Source: AP-15 sp963762575
GTDB taxonomy: Bacteria > Pseudomonadota > Alphaproteobacteria > ATCC43930 > CGMCC-115725
Reading direction: 5' to 3'
DNA length: 64,000 bases
Assembly: GCA_963762575.1 (NCBI GenBank)
Contig: CAVXLL010000011.1
Span: 434,001 to 498,000 of the forward strand
The notes beneath the pieces are model-generated. The model did no database searches, was not told the DNA's origin, and worked only from the letters and a program-made list of their open reading frames with translations. The position numbers were made by a program, and so were the translations under genes. Each line of letters starts with the position of its first letter. The first letter of the stretch is position 1. Shown in pieces: positions 35,501 through 42,843 of the stretch.

Positions 35501-36134
35501 CCGGGTTGACGAGGTCGTCGGCGACGGATTGGATAAAGCAGGCGTGCGGCTGCGGGTGCTCGTAGGCGCTGTCGGAGGCGTGCAGTTCGCCGGTTTTGTG
35601 ATCGACGAAGTAATGGCCTTGCGCCGGGCCGTCGATGCCATAAGCCCAATGCAGCCCGGTGTTGAACCATTGCGGGGAGTTCGGCGCGCCGATCTGCCGG
35701 GCGAGCATCAGGCGGATCTCGTCGTAAAAGGCTGACGCGTCCTCCTCGGCGTCGAAATAGCCGCCCTTCCAGCCCCAATAGGTCCAGGTCCCCGCCATGC
35801 GGTCGAAGACCTGGCGGGCGCTTGTTTCACCGCCGTGACGGGCGCTCTCGGCCAGCGCTGCGAGAGCCGCTTTATCGGCGGTGCGCCGCCACAGCCAGGG
35901 CGGAAGGCCCTGCTCCGCAACCGCCGCCAAACGCGCAGGCACGCCGGCCTTGCGGAAGTATTTTTGCGCGAGGATGTCGCAGGCCACCTGGCTCCATTCA
36001 GCCGGCACCTCGATCCCCTCGGCCTGGAAGACGACGGAGCCGTCGGGATTGCGGATCTCGCTGCTCGCGGTCCGGAACGGCACCGTTTCATAGGGGTCCT
36101 GACCGGCCGTGGTAAAATGACGTGCGATGTGCAT
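32547..36134 (-). CDS. nrdJ: Vitamin B12-dependent (class II) ribonucleotide reductase
   Basis: 1195 aa from the ATG at 36134 (four codons inside the longest frame). It reduces ribonucleotides to deoxyribonucleotides with adenosylcobalamin and needs no oxygen. Seen: first active-site cysteine region PQPHACFIQSV, NASNPCSEYNF with the catalytic N/C/E, LAPTGTIGLVMDCDTTGIEP, and the C-terminal cysteine-rich tail CDECGNF...CLKCDTCGATSGC, which carries the redox thiols/zinc site. No class I reductase is in the window. A short palindrome and a possible NrdR-like box are upstream. Confidence 0.96.
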   Translation of the reverse strand: MHIARHFTTAGQDPYETVPFRTASSEIRNPDGSVVFQAEGIEVPAEWSQVACDILAQKYFRKAGVPARLAAVAEQGLPPWLWRRTADKAALAALAESARHGGETSARQVFDRMAGTWTYWGWKGGYFDAEEDASAFYDEIRLMLARQIGAPNSPQWFNTGLHWAYGIDGPAQGHYFVDHKTGELHASDSAYEHPQPHACFIQSVADDLVNPGGIMDLWVREARLFKYGSGSGSNFSKIRGEGEALSGGGRSSGLMSFLRIGDRAAGAIKSGGTTRRAAKMVIVDIDHPDIGTFIDWKVVEEQKVAALVAGSKLAARHLNLVMAACREGTDPAQNPALKREIRAARRAMIPESYIQRVIQFARQGYTEIAFRTYDTDWELEAYLTVAGQNSNNSVRVSNDFLERVHNDDTWELTRRTDGKVAKRLPARELWDRIGHAAWASADPGLQFDTTINDWHTCPASGRINASNPCSEYNFLDDTACNLASLNLMAFRREDGSFDVPAFEHAVRLWTIVLEISVMMAQFPSKEIARRSYDFRTLGLGYANLGGLLMSMGLPYDSAAGRALGGAITALMTGSSYATSAQMAGELGAFPGYAENREAMLRVIRNHRRAAHGEAAGYEGLSIPPVPLDAANCPNAELAAAARRGWDRALALGEAHGFRNAQATVLAPTGTIGLVMDCDTTGIEPDFALVKFKKLAGGGYFKIINRAVPQALQSLGYSAAEIAAIARYALGHGTLDGAPHINHESLRAKGFDDRALAAVEAALGSAFDIKFTFNKWTLGEAFCIDSLGIAPGALDDPGFELLAALGFARAEIDAANSWCCGAMTLEGAPHLKPEHLAVFDCANPCGRLGRRSLSVDSHIRMMAAAQPFISGAISKTINMPNAATVEDCKDAYMLSWRLGLKATALYRDGSKLSQPLASSLLGDEEEADEFFTESPAARAPLVAERIVERVVERMVERVVRQSERRRLPNRRKGYTQKAVVGGHKVYLRTGEYEDGGLGEVFIDMHKEGAAFRSLMNNFAIAISIGLQYGVPLEEFVEAFTFTRFEPSGIVEGNDAIKMATSILDYIFRELAISYLDRGDLAHAQPGDLMPDTVGKGEAESNLMRRAASNGFVRNKLTVLDGGAGRATALAAFTDPDIDGPLALSPMPEGDLRLERIRAARMKGYEGDSCDECGNFTLIRNGTCLKCDTCGATSGCS

Positions 36135-36338
36135 CCCTCTCCCCAACTCCGCTGCCAGACGTAGTTGCTCGCCCGGCCGAACCTACTAAATCTAGACCAA
36201 CGTTGGCAAATTGATTTCGTGGCGTTTCGCCAGAAGCACACCATATGTTGCGGCACGGCAACGTTAAGACCGGCTCTTTACGCCCGCCCGGAAGCGGTGC
36301 GATAAACCCGGCCGCGAGGGCGAGGCACGGATGGCGTG

Positions 36339-36713
36339 ATGACGCTCGGCACGCGTTTGTTGACTTGGTTGCGGGGCGAATTGGTCGGCACCGACGATTA
36401 CGGCAACCGCTATTACCGCGACCGCGGCGCGAGACCGTTGCGGCGCGGCGGCGGCCGGTTCAGCCGCGAGAAGCGCTGGGTCATCTATAACGGCGAACCG
36501 GAAGGATCAAAGGTTCCGCCGGAATGGCACGCCTGGCTGCACCACACGGTAAACGAGGTGCCGCGCGCCGACCGTCCCCGCTATTCCTGGGAGAAGCCGC
36601 ACCAGCCGAACATGACCGGCACGCCCTATGCCTATCATCCGCCGGGCTCGATCCTGCGCGGCGGCCACCGGGCCCGCGCCACCGGGGATTACGAGCCGTG
36701 GATCCCGGAATAG
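36339..36713 (+). CDS. NADH:ubiquinone oxidoreductase subunit NDUFA12 family
   Basis: 124 aa, ATG at 36339 (GTG one codon before is possible). GNRYYRDRGARP, KRWVIYNGEPEGSKVPPEWH and the aromatic WLHHTVNEVP are the signature of this accessory complex I subunit, found in alphaproteobacteria and mitochondria. Followed 16 bases later by mlaD, the usual order in this class. Membrane-associated through complex I. Confidence 0.92.
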   Translation: MTLGTRLLTWLRGELVGTDDYGNRYYRDRGARPLRRGGGRFSREKRWVIYNGEPEGSKVPPEWHAWLHHTVNEVPRADRPRYSWEKPHQPNMTGTPYAYHPPGSILRGGHRARATGDYEPWIPE

Positions 36714-36729
36714 GACGGCTGCAGCGAAT

Positions 36730-37224
36730 ATGACCGGGAATGTGATCGAGACGGTGATGGGCGCCGTCGTGCTGGTCGTCGCCGCGGTATTCCTGTTTTT
36801 TGCGTATACGACAAGCCAGGTCAGGGCCGTGCAGGGCTATCAGGTGACGGCTCAGTTCGAGCGGGTCGGCGCACTCCGCGATGGCGCAGATGTGCGGATC
36901 GCCGGTGTCAAGGTTGGGTCGATTCTGGCCGAAGTCCTCGATCCGAAGACATTTCTTGCCACGGTGCGAATGAGCATCGACCCGGCCTATAAACTGCCCG
37001 AGGACACGGTGGCTGAGATCGTCTCCAATGGCCTGCTCGGTGAGCAATACATGTCGCTCGTTCCCGGCGGCGAAGACAGAACGATCCCGCCGGGCGGGCA
37101 GATCAAATTTACCCAGTCCCCGGTCAGCCTCGAAAACCTGATCGGGCAGATGATCTTTTCGACGCCCGGCGGACAGAAGAAGCCGGGCGAGGGCGAGGCG
37201 CCGCAAGGCGCTGCTCCGAAATAG
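36730..37224 (+). CDS. mlaD: Outer membrane lipid asymmetry protein MlaD (MCE domain)
   Basis: 164 aa from the ATG at 36730. One N-terminal membrane anchor (about 10-27, VMGAVVLVVAAVFLFFAY), then an MCE domain (about 38-116) with VTAQFERVGALRDGADVRIA and SNGLLGEQYMSLVPGG. MlaD is the periplasmic lipid-carrier ring of the Mla ABC system that returns phospholipids from the outer membrane. MlaF/MlaE are not adjacent here. C-terminal tail is Gly/Pro/Lys rich. Confidence 0.9.
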   Translation: MTGNVIETVMGAVVLVVAAVFLFFAYTTSQVRAVQGYQVTAQFERVGALRDGADVRIAGVKVGSILAEVLDPKTFLATVRMSIDPAYKLPEDTVAEIVSNGLLGEQYMSLVPGGEDRTIPPGGQIKFTQSPVSLENLIGQMIFSTPGGQKKPGEGEAPQGAAPK

Positions 37225-37235
37225 GGGGCTCGGGC

Positions 37236-37460
37236 ATGTCCGACAGCAACGAGCGCGAATTCCCGGTCTGGCGCACGCCGGAAGGCGAGCCGGTCTCTTG
37301 CGTCGAAAAGATCAAGGTGCTGAACGAAAATCTCGCCGAGCTGAAGGAGCTGGCGCAGGAGGCGCTCGAGGATGCGGTGCTGATGGGGTGCGACGAGCGG
37401 CAGGTGCGCGAGGTTCTCGCCGGCATCGTCGCCGGGATCGTCAACCCGTACCGCAAGTGA
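37236..37460 (+). CDS. Conserved small protein of unknown function
   Basis: 74 aa. Acidic and helical (KIKVLNENLAELKELAQEAL, EDAVLMGCDERQVREVLAGI). Located between mlaD and the DUF2155 gene, whose GTG start overlaps its stop. Similar short proteins are found in this position in related genomes. No function known. Confidence 0.7.
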   Translation: MSDSNEREFPVWRTPEGEPVSCVEKIKVLNENLAELKELAQEALEDAVLMGCDERQVREVLAGIVAGIVNPYRK

Positions 37461-37861
37461 TTGCCAAGCATGACCTTGTCGCGGCTGTCCTGCTGGCGAC
37501 AACGCTAGCGAAGCCGGCGGTAGCGGATATGACCCCGGAGCCGGTGGCGCTAATGGAGGGGCTCGACAAGATCACCGCGCGCGTCTCGAAATTCGAGGCG
37601 CCGGTCGGCGCCCCGGTGCAATTCGGCACGCTCGCGATCCGTGTCCGCGATTGCGAGAAGAGCCCACCGGAGGATACGCCGGAGAGCGCGGCATTCGTCG
37701 AAATCGACGAAACCCGCCCAGGCGAGATCAGGAATCGGGTGTTCAGCGGCTGGATGTTCGCTTCGAGCCCGGCGTTGTCGGCGCTCGAGCATCCGGTCTA
37801 CGACGTAACCTTGCTCGATTGCAGGACGGCGAGCGGATCGCCACGCACTCGCCTCCGGTAA
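37457..37861 (+). CDS. DUF2155 domain secreted protein
   Basis: 134 aa from the GTG at 37457, which overlaps the previous stop. Signal peptide (VIAKHDLVAAVLLATTLAKP, cleavage near AVAD). Mature part: TARVSKFEAPVGAPVQFGTL, IRVRDCEKSPPEDTPESAAF and VFSGWMFASSPALSALEHPV, ending in a DC pair typical of DUF2155. Periplasmic, function unknown. Its last third is overlapped on the opposite strand by the open frame of aat. Confidence 0.88.
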   Translation: MIAKHDLVAAVLLATTLAKPAVADMTPEPVALMEGLDKITARVSKFEAPVGAPVQFGTLAIRVRDCEKSPPEDTPESAAFVEIDETRPGEIRNRVFSGWMFASSPALSALEHPVYDVTLLDCRTASGSPRTRLR

Positions 37862-38455
37862 AGGCAGTGGGAAGGATGCGCGGTAGGCGAGCGCCTCGGC
37901 GAGCAGGCGATGATAGCGCGCGCGGGGGATTTCGACCCCGCCGAATTGCGCGAGGTGCGGCGTCAGAAACTGGGTGTCGAGGAGGCGGTAGCCGCCGAGC
38001 CGCAGCCGCGCGGCCAAATGCACGAGTGCGATCTTGCTCGCGTCGGTCGCGCGGCTGAACATGCTTTCGCCGAAAAAGGCTGCGCCGATTGCGACGCCGT
38101 AGAGCCCGCCGACCAGCATATCCCCTTGCCAGGTTTCGACGCTGTGCGCCGCGCCGCGGGCGAACAGCCCGGCATAGAGCCGCACGATCTCGTCGTTGAT
38201 CCAGGTATTGGGGCGTTTTTCGGTCGCCTCGGCGCAACCGCAAATCACCTCCTCGAAGGCGCTGTCGCAACGGATCTCGAAACCGCCCTGCCGGATGACA
38301 CGGCGCAGCCGCTTCGGCACGTGGAAGCCGTCGAGCGGCAGGATGCCGCGGCGCCGCGGATCGACCCAGAACAGCTCCGGATCGTCCGCCAATTCGCCCA
38401 TCGGGAAAATGCCGGCAGCATAGGCGGCGAGCAGGATCTCGGGGGTCAGCCGCAA
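37550..38455 (-). CDS. aat: Leucyl/phenylalanyl-tRNA--protein transferase, with an extended C-terminal frame
   Basis: 301 codons. Aat transfers Leu or Phe from tRNA to N-terminal Arg/Lys proteins, marking them for ClpAP degradation. Conserved sequence covers residues 1-198: LTPEILLAAYAAGIFPMGEL, PRRRGILPLDGFHVPKRLR, ETWQGDMLVGGLYGVAIGAA, FFGESMFSRATDASKIALVHL, LDTQFLTPHLAQFGGVEIPR. After FPLP (about 37865) the frame has no family character and runs antisense through DUF2155 for about 310 bases. The original stop seems to have been lost, or the protein carries a foreign 100-residue tail. Confidence 0.85.
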   Translation of the reverse strand: MRLTPEILLAAYAAGIFPMGELADDPELFWVDPRRRGILPLDGFHVPKRLRRVIRQGGFEIRCDSAFEEVICGCAEATEKRPNTWINDEIVRLYAGLFARGAAHSVETWQGDMLVGGLYGVAIGAAFFGESMFSRATDASKIALVHLAARLRLGGYRLLDTQFLTPHLAQFGGVEIPRARYHRLLAEALAYRASFPLPLPEASAWRSARRPAIEQGYVVDRMLERRQRRARSEHPAAEHPIPDLAWAGFVDFDECRALRRILRWALLAIADTDRERAELHRGADRRLEFRDARGDLVEPLH

Positions 38456-38495
38456 CGCGCCTCGGCTCCCATCATGCTCTCGGCCACGCTTCTGG

Positions 38496-39839
38496 TCATC
38501 GGGGCCGCCTGACGAATTCTTCCAGCCAGTGGATGTCGTAATCGCCCTCGATGAATTCCGGCGCGACGGCGAGACGCTGGTGCAGCGGGATCGTCGTGTC
38601 GATCCCGCCGATCACATATTCCTCGAGCGCGCGGCGAAGCCGCATCAGGCATTCGTTGCGGCTCTTGCCGTGGATGATCAGCTTGGAGACCAGGCTGTCG
38701 TAATAAGGCGGCACCTCATAGCCGTCGTAGAGCGCGCTGTCGACGCGCACGCCGAGCCCGCCCGGGGGATGATAACCGGTCACTCGGCCGGGCGAGGGCC
38801 GGAAGGTGGCGGGGTTCTCGGCATTGATGCGGCACTCGATCGCGTGACCGCACAGGTTGACGTCCGACTGGCGATAGCCAAACGGCACGCCGGCCGCGAT
38901 GCGCAGCTGCTCGCGGACGATGTCGATGCCGCTGATCATTTCGCTGATCGGGTGCTCGACCTGCAGGCGCGTGTTCATCTCGATGAAAAAGAATTCGCCG
39001 TCCTGATATAGGAATTCGAGCGTGCCGGCGCTGCGGTAGCCGATCTCGCCGAGCGCTGCGACGGCGAGCGCGCCCAACTGCTCGCGCTCCGCGCAGCTCA
39101 GCGCCGGGGAAGGGGTCTCCTCGAGCACCTTCTGGTGCGAGCGCTGCAGCGAGCAGTCGCGCTCGCCGAGATGGATGATGCCGCCCTTGCCATCGCCGAG
39201 AACCTGGATCTCGATATGCCGGGGCCGCTCGAGATGGCGTTCGAGATAGACCTCGCCGCAGCCGAAGAACGACGCCGCCTCATGTTGCGCAATCGGCAGC
39301 AGAACGGCCAGTTCGGCGGCGTTCTGCGCCACCTTCATGCCGCGCCCGCCGCCGCCCGCGCTGGCCTTGATCAGCACCGGATAGCCGATCGCGCGGACCG
39401 CCGCCTCCGCCGCCGCGATGTCGCGCACGGCGCCTGCCGAGCCGGGAACCGTCGGGATCCCGAGCTTGCGCGCCGCCTTTTTCGCCGCGACCTTGTTGCC
39501 CATCAGCCGGATGTGCTCGGCGGAGGGACCGATGAAGGTGAACCCGTGCTCCTCCACCGTCGCGGCGAAATCGGCATCCTCGGCGAGAAATCCGAGACCG
39601 GGATGGATCGCATCGGCGCCGGTGATTGCAGCGGCCGACAGGATCGACGCGACATTCAAATAGCTGTCGCGCGCCGGCGGCGGGCCGATGCACACGGTCT
39701 CATCCGCCAGCCGAACATTCATCGCGTTGGCGTCGGCAGTCGAATGCACCGCCACCGTCTTGATCCCCATCTCGCGGCAAGCGCGATGGATGCGCAGCGC
39801 AATCTCACCCCGATTGGCGATCAGCACTTTGTCGAACAT
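38496..39839 (-). CDS. accC: Acetyl-CoA carboxylase, biotin carboxylase subunit
   Basis: 447 aa, normal length. ATP-grasp enzyme that carboxylates biotin on AccB. Seen: N-terminal KVLIANRGEIALRIHRACRE, glycine-rich ATP loop ASAGGGGRGMKV, HIEIQVLGDGKGGIIHLGER, and EMNTRLQVEHPISEMISGID. Downstream of the DUF559 gene and accB on the same strand; aat follows 40 bases later. Confidence 0.96.
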   Translation of the reverse strand: MFDKVLIANRGEIALRIHRACREMGIKTVAVHSTADANAMNVRLADETVCIGPPPARDSYLNVASILSAAAITGADAIHPGLGFLAEDADFAATVEEHGFTFIGPSAEHIRLMGNKVAAKKAARKLGIPTVPGSAGAVRDIAAAEAAVRAIGYPVLIKASAGGGGRGMKVAQNAAELAVLLPIAQHEAASFFGCGEVYLERHLERPRHIEIQVLGDGKGGIIHLGERDCSLQRSHQKVLEETPSPALSCAEREQLGALAVAALGEIGYRSAGTLEFLYQDGEFFFIEMNTRLQVEHPISEMISGIDIVREQLRIAAGVPFGYRQSDVNLCGHAIECRINAENPATFRPSPGRVTGYHPPGGLGVRVDSALYDGYEVPPYYDSLVSKLIIHGKSRNECLMRLRRALEEYVIGGIDTTIPLHQRLAVAPEFIEGDYDIHWLEEFVRRPR

Positions 39840-39841
39840 CA

Positions 39842-39995
39842 GGCGCCCTTGCGCCCTCTCTGCCCTTTAGGGGGGAGAGGGAGGGGGACCCGTCGCGTCA
39901 GCGACGGGGAGGGTGAGGTGGGCCTCGGCAGGCACTCCGGAATCCCCCACCTCACCCCGACCCTCTCCGCCCCCGAGGGCGGAGAGGGAGCTTTC
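39842..39995. repeat. Palindromic repeat cluster forming the 3' end of the DUF559 gene
   Basis: Between accC and the DUF559 core lie nested inverted repeats: AGGGTGAGGTGGG with CCCACCTCACCC, CCGTCGC..GCGACGG, and CCCTCTC...GAGAGGG / CTCTCCGCCC..GGGCGGAGAG. These are typical of interspersed alphaproteobacterial hairpin elements. The last 35-40 codons and the stop of the DUF559 frame are inside this repeat. Confidence 0.7.
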
Positions 39996-40325
39996 GAGCT
40001 CCCGGCAGATCGTTTCCAACACGCCCGCAATGTTGTTCATTACATCTCCGTTCCAAAACCGGATTACCCGATAGCCTCGGCGGCCGATTTCTCGAGTCCG
40101 CAACTCATCCGTGTTGAGCGAGATCGCATGCTGTCCGCCATCCAGCTCGATCACGAGCTTTGCTGCAGGATACGCAAAGTCCACCACATATCTGCCGATC
40201 GGATGCTGCCGGCGAAACCGATGCGGCGGCCCGAGTTCGCGCAATTCTCGCCACAGCCGCCTCTCGGCCTCCGTCATATCCCGCCGCAGCCGCCGCGCGA
40301 GCGTTGTCCTATTCTTAGTAATCAC
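39867..40325 (-). CDS. DUF559 (Vsr/endonuclease-like) protein inside the acc operon
   Basis: 152 aa from a GTG overlapping the accB stop (GTGA). Residues about 5-112 match DUF559, a PD-(D/E)XK nuclease-like family: LRRDMTEAERRLWRELRELG, FRRQHPIGRYVVDFAYPAAK, LVIELDGGQHA and RVIRFWNGDVMNN (Asp, Glu and Gln/His of the active site visible). The tail is encoded by the interspersed palindromic repeat. It interrupts the standard accB-accC order. The family often appears as solitary genes beside such repeats; a role in mobility or DNA repair is speculation. Confidence 0.85.
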   Translation of the reverse strand: MITKNRTTLARRLRRDMTEAERRLWRELRELGPPHRFRRQHPIGRYVVDFAYPAAKLVIELDGGQHAISLNTDELRTREIGRRGYRVIRFWNGDVMNNIAGVLETICRELESSLSALGGGEGRGEVGDSGVPAEAHLTLPVADATGPPPSPP

Positions 40326-40765
40326 TCGATCAGCATCAGGACGGCGCCATACTCGACCGGCTGCGCGTCGGCAACCAGGATCTGCGCAATGCGGCCGGGG
40401 CGGTGCGCGCGGATCTGGTTCATGACCTTCATCGCCTCGATGATCAGCAGGGGCTGTCCCTCGGCGACCGAATCGCCGAGCCGCACAAATGGCAGATCGC
40501 CGGGTTGAGGCGCGAGATAGGCGGTCCCCACCATCGGCGCCTTGACCGAGCCGGGGTGCTCGACGGACACGGAATGGGTTGCCGCTGTAGGAGAGGCAGC
40601 TGGCGCTGACGCCGAGCCCGATCCGCCGGGCACGCGGGCGACTCGGACGCGGCGGTTGCCGATCGCGTATTCGATTTCGGTTAGGCCGGTTTCGGTCAGC
40701 AGCGCGGCCAGCGTGCGGATCAGGTCGGCGTCGGGAAAAGGCGGACTGCGGCCGCCGATTTTCAA
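40322..40765 (-). CDS. accB: Acetyl-CoA carboxylase biotin carboxyl carrier protein
   Basis: 147 aa from a TTG whose last bases overlap the aroQ stop (TTGA). N-terminal helix DADLIRTLAALLTETGLTEI, an Ala/Pro/Ser linker, and the C-terminal biotinyl domain with the biotinylated lysine in IIEAMKVMNQI. Works with accC. Translationally coupled to aroQ and to the DUF559 gene. Confidence 0.94.
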   Translation of the reverse strand: MKIGGRSPPFPDADLIRTLAALLTETGLTEIEYAIGNRRVRVARVPGGSGSASAPAASPTAATHSVSVEHPGSVKAPMVGTAYLAPQPGDLPFVRLGDSVAEGQPLLIIEAMKVMNQIRAHRPGRIAQILVADAQPVEYGAVLMLIE

Positions 40766-41220
40766 CGATCGGCCTCTTCCGGTTCCCGCTCGATCAGGTT
40801 GGCGAGCGCGTCGAGTGCGCGTTCGTAGCCTTGAGCTCCCAACCCGCAGATCACACCGGTCGCCGCCAAGCTGACATAGGAATGATGACGAAAGCTCTCG
40901 CGGCGGAAAATATTCGACAGGTGCACCTCGATGACCGGCAATTCGGCGGCGAGAAGCGCGTCGAGCACCGCCACCGAGGTGTGGGTCAACGCCCCGGCAT
41001 TGAGAATGATGCCGTCGGCGGATTCGCGCGCCTCCTGGATCCAATCGACGAGCTGGCCCTCGTGATTGGTCTGCCGGAACTCGATCCGCAGGTCGAGCGA
41101 TGCGGCGCGCGCCAGGCACCGCTCCTCGATGTCGGCCAGAGTATCATGGCCATAGATCGACGGATCCCGCACTCCGAGCAGATTGAGGTTGGGACCGTTC
41201 AGAATATAAATGGCAGGCAA
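40762..41220 (-). CDS. aroQ: 3-dehydroquinate dehydratase, type II
   Basis: 152 aa. IYILNGPNLNLLGVRDPSIYG is the family opening; RQTNHEGQLVDWIQEA, IILNAGALTHTSVAVLDAL and IEVHLSNIFRRESFRHHSYV (catalytic His and the loop Arg/Tyr) are all present. Third step of the shikimate pathway. First gene of the aroQ-accB-DUF559-accC-aat run, a common alphaproteobacterial order apart from the DUF559 insertion. Confidence 0.96.
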   Translation of the reverse strand: MPAIYILNGPNLNLLGVRDPSIYGHDTLADIEERCLARAASLDLRIEFRQTNHEGQLVDWIQEARESADGIILNAGALTHTSVAVLDALLAAELPVIEVHLSNIFRRESFRHHSYVSLAATGVICGLGAQGYERALDALANLIEREPEEADR

Positions 41221-41479
41221 TAGAGCCCTCCCAAGCCGATTTGCCGTTTATAGCACGCCCCCGAACGGTCGGGGAGAGGATGTCCTCGACGGCCGAGCCC
41301 GATCAGCACTGTATTTGTCGCAAGTGACCAGAGAGCATTTGGGAGCCGAAATATTTAAGTCACCTGGATTGAATTTAATGTCATCAGCTGCATATACTGT
41401 TTAAGTTAGGCGCGGTTAGGAATATATTTTGCCAGGATCGTGCGATGGTAATCGCGCAACCCGGGGAAGGTCCATAATT

Positions 41480-41779
41480 ATGGACAAGCCAGTGCAATTA
41501 GACGAACATCGCGGCATAGCTGCGCAAAAATCGACGGAAGTTCGCCGCCTCAACCATGAGGTCAAGGCCGATCAAGCTGCCTTGCGAAGCCGTCAAGAGG
41601 AATTCGAGCGCCATGCAATCGCCGCTCCGTCGACTACCTGGCTAGAGGCTGCAGAAAAGGCGCAATATTTGATCCAACTTTTCGCTGCAACACCCGAGGG
41701 ACGGGACCCGCGCCGGCAAGAGCTGATAGCCGGGGTGCTCGACGATTTTGCCAGATTATCAAATGAAGCAGAGCCATAG
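41480..41779 (+). CDS. Small hydrophilic protein of unknown function
   Basis: 99 aa from the ATG at 41480 (GGGGAAGG upstream). Begins MDKPVQLDEHRGIAAQKSTE, followed by a charged helical stretch (RRLNHEVKADQAALRSRQEE) and EAAEKAQYLIQLFAATPEGR. Similar proteins occur in bradyrhizobia and relatives. No signal peptide, no function known. The 260 bases upstream hold no other gene. Confidence 0.65.
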   Translation: MDKPVQLDEHRGIAAQKSTEVRRLNHEVKADQAALRSRQEEFERHAIAAPSTTWLEAAEKAQYLIQLFAATPEGRDPRRQELIAGVLDDFARLSNEAEP

Positions 41780-42262
41780 GGTCAATCGGCATGCCGAAAG
41801 ATAGAACGGCGTCACATTTTCATCGACGAGCCGCTTTGGGGGCTGCGCGAACAGGCCCGCATCAATGATGGCAATGATGCGATTGTCCGCCTGTGTATGA
41901 TCGGGCTGGGGATAGCGATTGTTGCGATTGCGCCAGTCACGTGGGCTTGGAAGATCGCGCTGTTCCTGATGATCATGTTCGTCGTCGGCATCGTCGTGCC
42001 GGTGATCTGGCGGGCCAGGCGAAATCCAAACTGAGTGGACGAAGGTGAGTCGGAGCGACTGGCCCAAAGAGGGCCCGCGCCCGCCACGATGAGCGCGAAC
42101 TAGATCCTCCGGCACCTCTTTCCCTTCGGTCTGCTCGGTGGTGCTGTCGTCCGCGCGCGAGGCGGCGCGTTCCTGCTGCCGCTTCAGTTTCTCGTCTTTT
42201 TTGGCCTTCTTCAGCCGATCGCGCTCCGCGCGCTCGAAGCGGTAATTCGTTCTGAACGCCAT
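41759..42262 (-). CDS. Basic protein of unknown function next to rpsU
   Basis: 167 codons from the ATG at 42262. The first 60 residues (MAFRTNYRFERAERDRLKKA, KKDEKLKRQQERAA) match a short, highly charged protein widely found next to rpsU/csp genes in alphaproteobacteria, normally 55-75 aa. The remaining 100 codons are rich in His/Asp/Arg, lack family character and overlap the small membrane protein on the other strand. The gene may have lost its usual stop. Confidence 0.6.
   Translation of the reverse strand: MAFRTNYRFERAERDRLKKAKKDEKLKRQQERAASRADDSTTEQTEGKEVPEDLVRAHRGGRGPSLGQSLRLTFVHSVWISPGPPDHRHDDADDEHDHQEQRDLPSPRDWRNRNNRYPQPDHTQADNRIIAIIDAGLFAQPPKRLVDENVTPFYLSACRLTLWLCFI
41897..42034 (+). 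CDS. Small membrane protein
   Basis: 45 aa from the first in-frame ATG (41897); coherent protein-like sequence begins earlier (FIDEPLWGLREQARINDGND) but has no standard start after the stop at about 41778. Two hydrophobic segments: IGLGIAIVAIAPVTWAW and IALFLMIMFVVGIVVPVIW, then RARRNPN. Lies antisense to the extended frame of the gene at 41759-42262, so only one of the two overlapping sequences is likely to be real here; the hydrophobic pattern favours this one. Confidence 0.45.
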   Translation: MIGLGIAIVAIAPVTWAWKIALFLMIMFVVGIVVPVIWRARRNPN

Positions 42263-42296
42263 GGGGTCGCTCCCTAGCGGATTCTGCTGGCTTACA

Positions 42297-42500
42297 TCAG
42301 TAGCCCTCGCGCTCGAGCCGTTTGCGCAGCATCTTGCGGTGCCGACGGATTGCCTCGGCTTTCTCGCGCACCCGACGTTCGGACGGTTTTTCATAAGCCC
42401 GCCGACGCTTCATTTCGCGAAAGGTGCCTTCCCGCTGCATCTTTTTCTTCAGGACCCGCAGTGCCGAATTGACGTCGTTGTCGCGCACGAAAACTTGCAT
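42297..42500 (-). CDS. rpsU: 30S ribosomal protein S21
   Basis: 67 aa. MQVFVRDNDVNSALRVLKKK, MQREGTFREMKRRRAYEKPS and the basic C-terminal helix are diagnostic. Followed 34 bases later by the basic small protein gene, as often in this class; csp lies just upstream on the same strand. Confidence 0.95.
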   Translation of the reverse strand: MQVFVRDNDVNSALRVLKKKMQREGTFREMKRRRAYEKPSERRVREKAEAIRRHRKMLRKRLEREGY

Positions 42501-42587
42501 GAGCAGCTATCTCTTCGACTTGTTGCGTCCTGCTATACCGGCTAGAGGAGGGAGCCGCGCGAAACCGCGCCGCTCCCCTGCTCGAAG

Positions 42588-42794
42588 CTAGCTTTGCTTC
42601 AAATTCACGGCCGAGGTCTTTCCTCGATCGCCGCGCTCGAGGTCGAAGCTCACCTTCTGGCCCTCGTGCAGATTGCCGATACCGGAGCGCTCGACCGCCG
42701 AGATGTGGACAAACACGTCCTGCGAACCGTCCTCAGGTTGAATGAAGCCGTAACCCTTTGTAGGGTTGAACCACTTCACGGTTCCAATAGTCAT
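42588..42794 (-). CDS. Cold shock domain protein (CspA family)
   Basis: 68 aa from the ATG at 42794. TIGTVKWFNPTKGYGFIQPE (RNP1: KGYGFI) and DVFVHISAVE (RNP2: VFVHI) define the OB-fold cold shock domain; binds single-stranded nucleic acid. GGAAGATC precedes the start. A strong hairpin lies in its leader. Confidence 0.95.
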   Translation of the reverse strand: MTIGTVKWFNPTKGYGFIQPEDGSQDVFVHISAVERSGIGNLHEGQKVSFDLERGDRGKTSAVNLKQS

Positions 42795-42819
42795 AGATCT
42801 TCCTTCAAGAACAAAATTG

Positions 42820-42843
42820 CCACCGCTCGGAGGCGAGCGGTGG
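42820..42843 (-). terminator. Perfect 10-bp hairpin in the csp leader
   Basis: CCACCGCTCG, four-base loop, CGAGCGGTGG. On the minus strand it is followed by CAATTTTGTTC, so it looks like an intrinsic terminator 26 bases before the csp start codon. It either ends transcripts arriving from upstream or works as an attenuator or structured 5' leader of the csp mRNA. Confidence 0.55.
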
